NCBI GenBank assembly: GCA_031269165.1
Contig: JAISZQ010000328.1
Span: forward strand, 1-9,526
Reading direction: 5' to 3'
Length of the DNA: 9,526 nt
Source: Spirochaetaceae bacterium
Lineage (GTDB): Bacteria; Spirochaetota; Spirochaetia; Treponematales; Breznakiellaceae
Each line of letters begins with the position of its first letter. Positions within the stretch are counted from its first letter, which is position 1. Both the position numbers and the translations under genes were made by a program. The notes below the pieces were generated by a model, which saw only the letters and a program-made list of their open reading frames with translations, ran no database searches and was not told where the DNA came from. Of this stretch, positions 7,201-9,526 are shown in pieces.

Positions 7201-8600
7201 TGCGCGGCCTGGGTAAGCGGCACGTGAACGGCCATCTGGTCGCCGTCGAAGTCCGCGTTAAAAGCGTGACAGACGAGCGGGTTCAGCCGGATAGCCTTCC
7301 CCTCGACCAGCACCGGTTCAAACGCCTGGATGCCCAGCCGGTGCAATGTCGGCGCGCGGTTGAGCAGTACCGGATGCTCCTTCACCACCTCGTCAAGCAC
7401 GGCAAACACTTCAGGCTCTTCCGCCTCGACGTGCATCTTCGCCTTCTTGATGTTGAACACCACGTCTTTATCGACGAGCCGCTTCATGATAAAGGGCTTG
7501 AAAAGTTCCAGCGCCATCTTGGTCGGGAGGCCGCACTGCCACATCTTGAGTTCCGGCCCCACCGTGATGACCGAACGCCCCGAATAGTCAACGCGCTTGC
7601 CCAGCAAGTTCTGGCGGAACCGCCCCTGCTTGCCCTTGAGCATATCGCTAATCGACTTGAGCGGCCGGTTCGAGGCCCCCTTCACCGCGCGTTTCCGCTT
7701 GGAATTGTCAAAGAGCGCGTCCACGGCCTCCTGCAACATACGCTTCTCGTTGCGGATGATGATGTCAGGCGCGTTGAGCGTTTGCAGACGGCGCAAACGG
7801 TTGTTCCGGTTGATGACCCGGCGGTAGAGATCGTTGAGGTCGGAGGTGGCAAACCGCCCGCCATCCAGTTGCACCATCGGACGAAGCTCAGGCGGAATCA
7901 CCGGAATCACGTCCAGAATCATCCAACTGGGCTTATTCCCCGAAGCGCGGAAGTTTTCGACAATCTTGATCCGTTTGAGCAGACGCTTGTCGCTCTTGGG
8001 CCCCTTGTCCTTCATCTTTTCACGAAGATCCTCGGCGAGCCGGTCAAGGTCAATCTTGTCGAGCAGCACGCGGATACTCTCCGCGCCCATCCCCGCCTCG
8101 AACCCTGTCGAACCGTAACGCTCCACCGCGTCATAGTACTCTTCCTCGTTGAGAATCTGCTTCCGCTTGAGGTCGGTCTCGCCCGGATCAAGCACGATGT
8201 ACTGCTCATAGTAGAGAATCGACCGCAACTTGTTCATCGGAATATCCAGCAGAAGCCCCATCCGGCTCGGCACCGAGCGATAGTACCAGATATGGGACAC
8301 CGGCGCGGCCAGCTCGATATGCCCCATCCGCTCGCGGCGCACCTTGAAATGCGTCACCTCAACCCCGCACCGGTCGCAAATGACCCCTTTATAGCGGATC
8401 GACTTGAACTTGCCGCAGTAGCACTCCCATTCCTTCGTCGTCCCAAAGATACGCTCGCAGAAAAGGCCATCCTTCTCAGGCCGCAGCGTCCGGTAGTTAA
8501 TCGTCTCCGGCTTTTTCACTTCCCCATAAGACCACGACCTAATCATCTCAGGCGAGGCCAGACGAATCATAATCGAATCAAAATCTTGAATATCGCGCAT
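4293..8600 (-). CDS. rpoC: DNA-directed RNA polymerase subunit beta-prime
   Basis: Complete 1435-aa catalytic subunit of RNA polymerase, close to the usual length. The N-terminal zinc site is intact (C60, C62, C75, C78 in ECYCGKF...VICDRCG). The universal NADFDGDQ active-site motif carries the three Mg-binding aspartates D450, D452 and D454. The second zinc site is C796, C870, C877, C880. The bridge-helix region (about 743-782) and trigger-loop region (about 892-925, AAQSIGQPGTQLTMRTFH) are conserved. The tail ends in a short acidic run (DADADDDD). ATG 8598-8600 has GAGGAG (8604-8609) upstream. Unusually, no rpoB lies directly upstream: a dedicated promoter and about 790 bp of repeats do. Downstream there are repeats and a sugar-transporter operon instead of the rpsL-rpsG often found there. 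Confidence 0.99.
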   Translation of the reverse strand: MRDIQDFDSIMIRLASPEMIRSWSYGEVKKPETINYRTLRPEKDGLFCERIFGTTKEWECYCGKFKSIRYKGVICDRCGVEVTHFKVRRERMGHIELAAPVSHIWYYRSVPSRMGLLLDIPMNKLRSILYYEQYIVLDPGETDLKRKQILNEEEYYDAVERYGSTGFEAGMGAESIRVLLDKIDLDRLAEDLREKMKDKGPKSDKRLLKRIKIVENFRASGNKPSWMILDVIPVIPPELRPMVQLDGGRFATSDLNDLYRRVINRNNRLRRLQTLNAPDIIIRNEKRMLQEAVDALFDNSKRKRAVKGASNRPLKSISDMLKGKQGRFRQNLLGKRVDYSGRSVITVGPELKMWQCGLPTKMALELFKPFIMKRLVDKDVVFNIKKAKMHVEAEEPEVFAVLDEVVKEHPVLLNRAPTLHRLGIQAFEPVLVEGKAIRLNPLVCHAFNADFDGDQMAVHVPLTQAAQMECWTLMLSARNLLNPANGGTIVFPSQDMVLGIYLLTTLKPSGKGAGRMYSGINEVVMAVDAGALDWESPIKIKAPKAPVWNKQGGNPEASVSSGAIIETSAGRLVFNEELPFEIPYINYELKDKDLRALIEWVFAEKGSWITVKMLDTIKATGYKYATLFGATIGVNDIVVPPSKADMIARANHEVDGIQNQWRQGHITAEERYNRVVEVWSKTNEELTNVMMKTLEEDREGFNSIFVMAKSGARGSKNQIRQLAGMRGLMAKPSGDIIELPIRSNFKEGLSVIEFFISTNGARKGLADTALKTAEAGYLTRRLVDIAQDVVINEEDCGTITGSAYSAIKDGEEIIEPLRERIVGRFTLERVKHPITGEIMVDVNEEITEAIAAKIEDAGIETVTIRTVLTCEAKHGVCRKCYGRNLATNRAVEIGEAVGTIAAQSIGQPGTQLTMRTFHVGGAATKVSEENRIFLKYPVYVREITGSHVELYNGRWLFTRKGAATVCKVLKEFPVTDKDTVLVEDGKRIIRGEQILKHGAKTVVSPEIAYALVRGNKLLLISQDQKIEIRNGSEVLVKPGSIVDAEKTIATFDPFSDPIIAEASGRVKFEDIISGATLKEEIDTETGNIEKQITEMQGEGKQPRIYVVDDAGNELVSYFLPAGAYLQVDDGEPVQAGKTIAKTLKESAKAMDITSGLPRVSELFEARRPKSPSVLAQISGIVSFKGIVKGKRVVLVTDGFGREFKHLIPMTKRLLVRDGDTVEAGEQLCVGAANPHEILYILGESRLQRYLMDEIQQVYHLQGVSINDKHIGVIIRQMMRKVEIAAVGNTRFIFGELVDKYQFHEENERVLAEGGEPAIARPIFQGITKASLNIDSFLSAASFQETTRVLTNAAIASSTDHLRGLKENIIIGHPIPAGTGMKRYKEIKLFDENQRDLDDYMQTILERRKLEAAEQEAAQVVTAADFAMDADADDDD

Positions 8601-8618
8601 AGTCTCCTCAAATTATAC

Positions 8619-8647
8619 ATTCTAGCGAAAACGCGAAAATATGTCAA
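8619..8647 (-). promoter_or_regulatory. Sigma-70-type promoter of rpoC
   Basis: On the minus strand TTGACA (8642-8647), a 17-bp spacer and TAGAAT (8619-8624) form a near-consensus promoter. The expected start is about 8612, so the leader would be only about 12 nt and begin almost at the ribosome binding site. A TATAAT at 8612-8617 is 24 bp from the -35 and so less likely to be the -10. This promoter makes rpoC transcription independent of any distant rpoB. Confidence 0.75.
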
Positions 8648-8721
8648 GAGGGGGTGCGCGCGCAGGGTAACGTTATTTACGTTCATGCGCAAAACAAACG
8701 GCTGCATTTTAAGAATTTTAC

Positions 8722-8828
8722 CAACGGGCCATAGACCCGCACAGACACGAACAGAATAACGCGCCATTCATTTCTCTGTCCGTTTTCATAGCAAAGGGTG
8801 AGTGAGGTTGCGGGTCAAAGGCCCGTTG
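8722..8828. mobile_element. Small inverted-repeat element, family 2, copy 2
   Basis: The 20-bp ends at 8722-8741 and 8809-8828 are inverted complements at 18 of 20 positions (CAACGGGCC plus GACCCGCA on the left, TGCGGGTC plus GGCCCGTTG on the right). The core at 8754-8795 matches copy 1 (4117-4158) at 39 of 42. The terminal repeats are unrelated in sequence to those of copy 1, although both copies keep self-complementary ends. CACGAAC (8746-8752) also has a complement just outside, GTTCGTG (8831-8837). It is non-coding and lies about 75 bp upstream of the rpoC -35. Confidence 0.7.
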
Positions 8829-8864
8829 TCGTTCGTGGTGAAAAAGTAAATGACATTGCCCTGA

Positions 8865-9182
8865 GAGCCTGTTCAATAACCCCGCAGGATGTAAGCCTCC
8901 GCTGTGATTCGGGGGCGTTACGGGGGTATCCCTACAGCCCTCAGCGTCCTGCTTCGGACTTCCGGGCCGGGGCGTGGCACACCTACGGTGTGCTTCAGTA
9001 ATGCGTCCGTCCGTGGACGCTGAGCAAACCCTACGGGTTTGCTTAAGGTACGCCCACAAAACCATGCACCGCATGGTTTTGTCCCCGTTGAAGAGGGTAG
9101 CGTAGGGCGTAGACCGGAGCGAGGGGGAAGGCGCGGCAACCTGTTGCCGTTCCCCCTTTTGCTGGGTTTTTAAACAGACTTT
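8865..9182. repeat. Modular hairpin-array repeat, copy C
   Basis: An element of about 318 bp with imperfect terminal inverted repeats: the 18 bp beginning GAGCCTGTTCAA at 8865 against the 18 bp ending near 9182, with 14 of 18 matching. It contains the hairpins 8977-8993, 9003-9020, 9023-9043, 9056-9082 and 9134-9149. Positions 8929-9086 are the inverse of 80-255 in copy A at 156 of 158 shared positions. It is one hairpin shorter than copy A. Its right end is terminator-like. Confidence 0.75.
9123..9160 (+). terminator. Intrinsic-terminator-like end of hairpin repeat C
   Basis: GGGGGAA (9123-9129) pairs with TTCCCCC (9150-9156) around an inner perfect stem CGGCAAC/GTTGCCG (9134-9149), followed by four T (9157-9160). 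It has the same outer frame as the stem at 557-623, with a different inner hairpin. It would terminate rightward transcription only. Confidence 0.5.
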
Positions 9183-9190
9183 GAGGAGAT

Positions 9191-9219
9191 TTTGAACAGA
9201 CTCTAAGAGCCTGTTCAAA
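9191..9219. repeat. Inverted junction between two hairpin elements
   Basis: The 14-bp arms 9191-9204 and 9206-9219 are complementary at 13 of 14 positions and separated by one base. The right arm is the start of a second leader copy (9207 on). The left arm resembles the end of element C (9169-9180). It looks like two elements abutting through their termini. Confidence 0.5.
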
Positions 9220-9364
9220 AACCCTGCGGGACGCAAGCCGCCGCTGTGATTCGGTCGCGGGCTTTGCCCGCCTCTGGAGTTTCGGGCGAGGCTTCGCCCC
9301 ACTTTTCCGAAACTCCACGACTGAAAGTTGAGACGGGGGCGTTACGGGGGTGGCAAACCCCCGT
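9207..9364. repeat. Modular hairpin-array repeat, copy D (partial)
   Basis: Opens with the same 48-bp leader as copy C (42 of 48 identical) and later shares an exact 17-bp block (9335-9351 with 8911-8927). Between them about 80 bp are inserted here that copy C lacks. The insertion carries the stems GCGGGC/GCCCGC (9257-9271) and TGGAGTTTCGG with its complement (9275-9285 / 9307-9317), the latter enclosing a GGGCGA/TCGCCC hairpin (9284-9299). A further stem ACGGGGGT/ACCCCCGT lies at 9344-9364. The TGGAGTTTCGG word also occurs in copy A at 311-321. No right end like that of copy C is present. Confidence 0.6.
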
Positions 9365-9386
9365 AGAGGGGGCAGGGCTATTGCAT

Positions 9387-9526
9387 TTACTTTTTGAAGA
9401 TGACGGAGGACATATAGTCAGGGTTAATGGAGGCGGTGAACCGCCGTTTGGGTCCAGTCATTTTCGTTTTGCCGGAGGGCCGGGGATCAGGAGCGGCACG
9501 AAGAAGCGCCGGCGCTGTCTTTCGCA
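9387..9526 (-). CDS. C-terminal fragment of an unrecognised protein (cut by window edge)
   Basis: An open minus-strand frame enters from the right edge and stops at TAA (9387-9389), giving about 46 residues and ending SINPDYMSSVIFKK. Codon third positions are strongly G/C-biased, as in the neighbouring rpoC, which supports real coding. It does not resemble the C-terminus of RpoB or of ribosomal protein L7/L12, the usual upstream neighbours of rpoC. The fragment is basic (GKTK, PKRRF). KRRFTA is loosely reminiscent of some transposase N-termini, but that is too weak to name it. The stop codon lies within the right inverted terminus of the composite repeat block, so the gene end may have been reshaped by it. 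Confidence 0.45.
   Translation of the reverse strand, partial: RKTAPALLRAAPDPRPSGKTKMTGPKRRFTASINPDYMSSVIFKK

Larger units (their letters stand above)
8841..9395. mobile_element. Composite repeat block with 22-bp inverted termini
   Basis: The 22-bp segments 8841-8862 and 9374-9395 are inverted complements at 19 of 22 positions and bracket about 555 bp of hairpin-rich DNA. Inside are two direct copies of a 48-bp leader (8865-8912 and 9207-9254) and hairpin array C. No transposase is present. The right terminus overlaps the TAA of the gene fragment at the window edge (9387-9389). Whether the block moves as a unit is inference. Confidence 0.5.

Noticed and set aside
8612..8617. TATAAT as the -10 of rpoC
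   Set aside because: It lies 24 bp from the TTGACA and would place the start site inside the ribosome binding site. TAGAAT at 17 bp is better.
7224..8759. 511-aa plus-strand ORF antisense to rpoC
   Set aside because: A long open frame opposite a GC-rich conserved gene is expected from codon bias. It has no ribosome binding site or recognisable domain.
8718..9302. 194-aa minus-strand ORF
   Set aside because: It runs through several different repeat elements, has no plausible start signal and is explained by GC-rich repeats.

Overview
The window reads as a chromosomal stretch from a spirochaete, most likely a Treponema-like member of the arthropod-gut/free-living branch. This rests on the general look of the RpoC and sugar-transporter proteins and on the dense, hairpin-rich intergenic repeats. 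It is an inference from recognition, not from a search. All confident genes lie on the minus strand.

Layout, left to right. Positions 1-703 hold no confident gene: a run of short perfect hairpins (about 1-345), a 21-codon ORF with a good ribosome binding site (410-475), and a second hairpin element ending in a terminator-like stem and T-run (about 481-623). Positions 704-3774 are a three-gene CUT1-type carbohydrate ABC importer, transcribed leftwards in the order binding protein, MalF-type permease, MalG-type permease. It has a near-consensus promoter at 3795-3823 and no ATPase gene. Positions 3775-4292 are AT-rich promoter DNA followed by two small inverted-repeat elements (3954-4039 and 4098-4177) and a branched GC-rich fold just past the rpoC stop. 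Positions 4293-8600 are a complete rpoC with intact catalytic and zinc-binding residues.

Upstream of rpoC (8601-9386) there is a consensus sigma-70-type promoter and then almost 800 bp of repeats instead of the usual rpoB. These are a 107-bp inverted-repeat element and a roughly 555-bp composite bounded by related inverted termini. The composite contains a near-identical, opposite-strand copy of the hairpin array from the left end of the window. The right edge (9387-9526) is probably the 3' end of an unrecognised minus-strand gene.

The genes themselves are ordinary: the importer binds and transports an unknown sugar or glycoside using an ATPase encoded elsewhere, and rpoC encodes the beta-prime subunit of RNA polymerase. 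The unusual content is in four places. (1) A family of modular elements built from interchangeable 14-36 bp hairpins, where whole hairpins are swapped, inserted or duplicated while the frame around them is kept. (2) Small elements whose conserved core is flanked by different but still self-complementary ends. (3) A G10 tract inside the signal peptide of the binding protein, which could act as a phase-variable switch. (4) An rpoC gene with its own promoter, separated from any rpoB by repeats.
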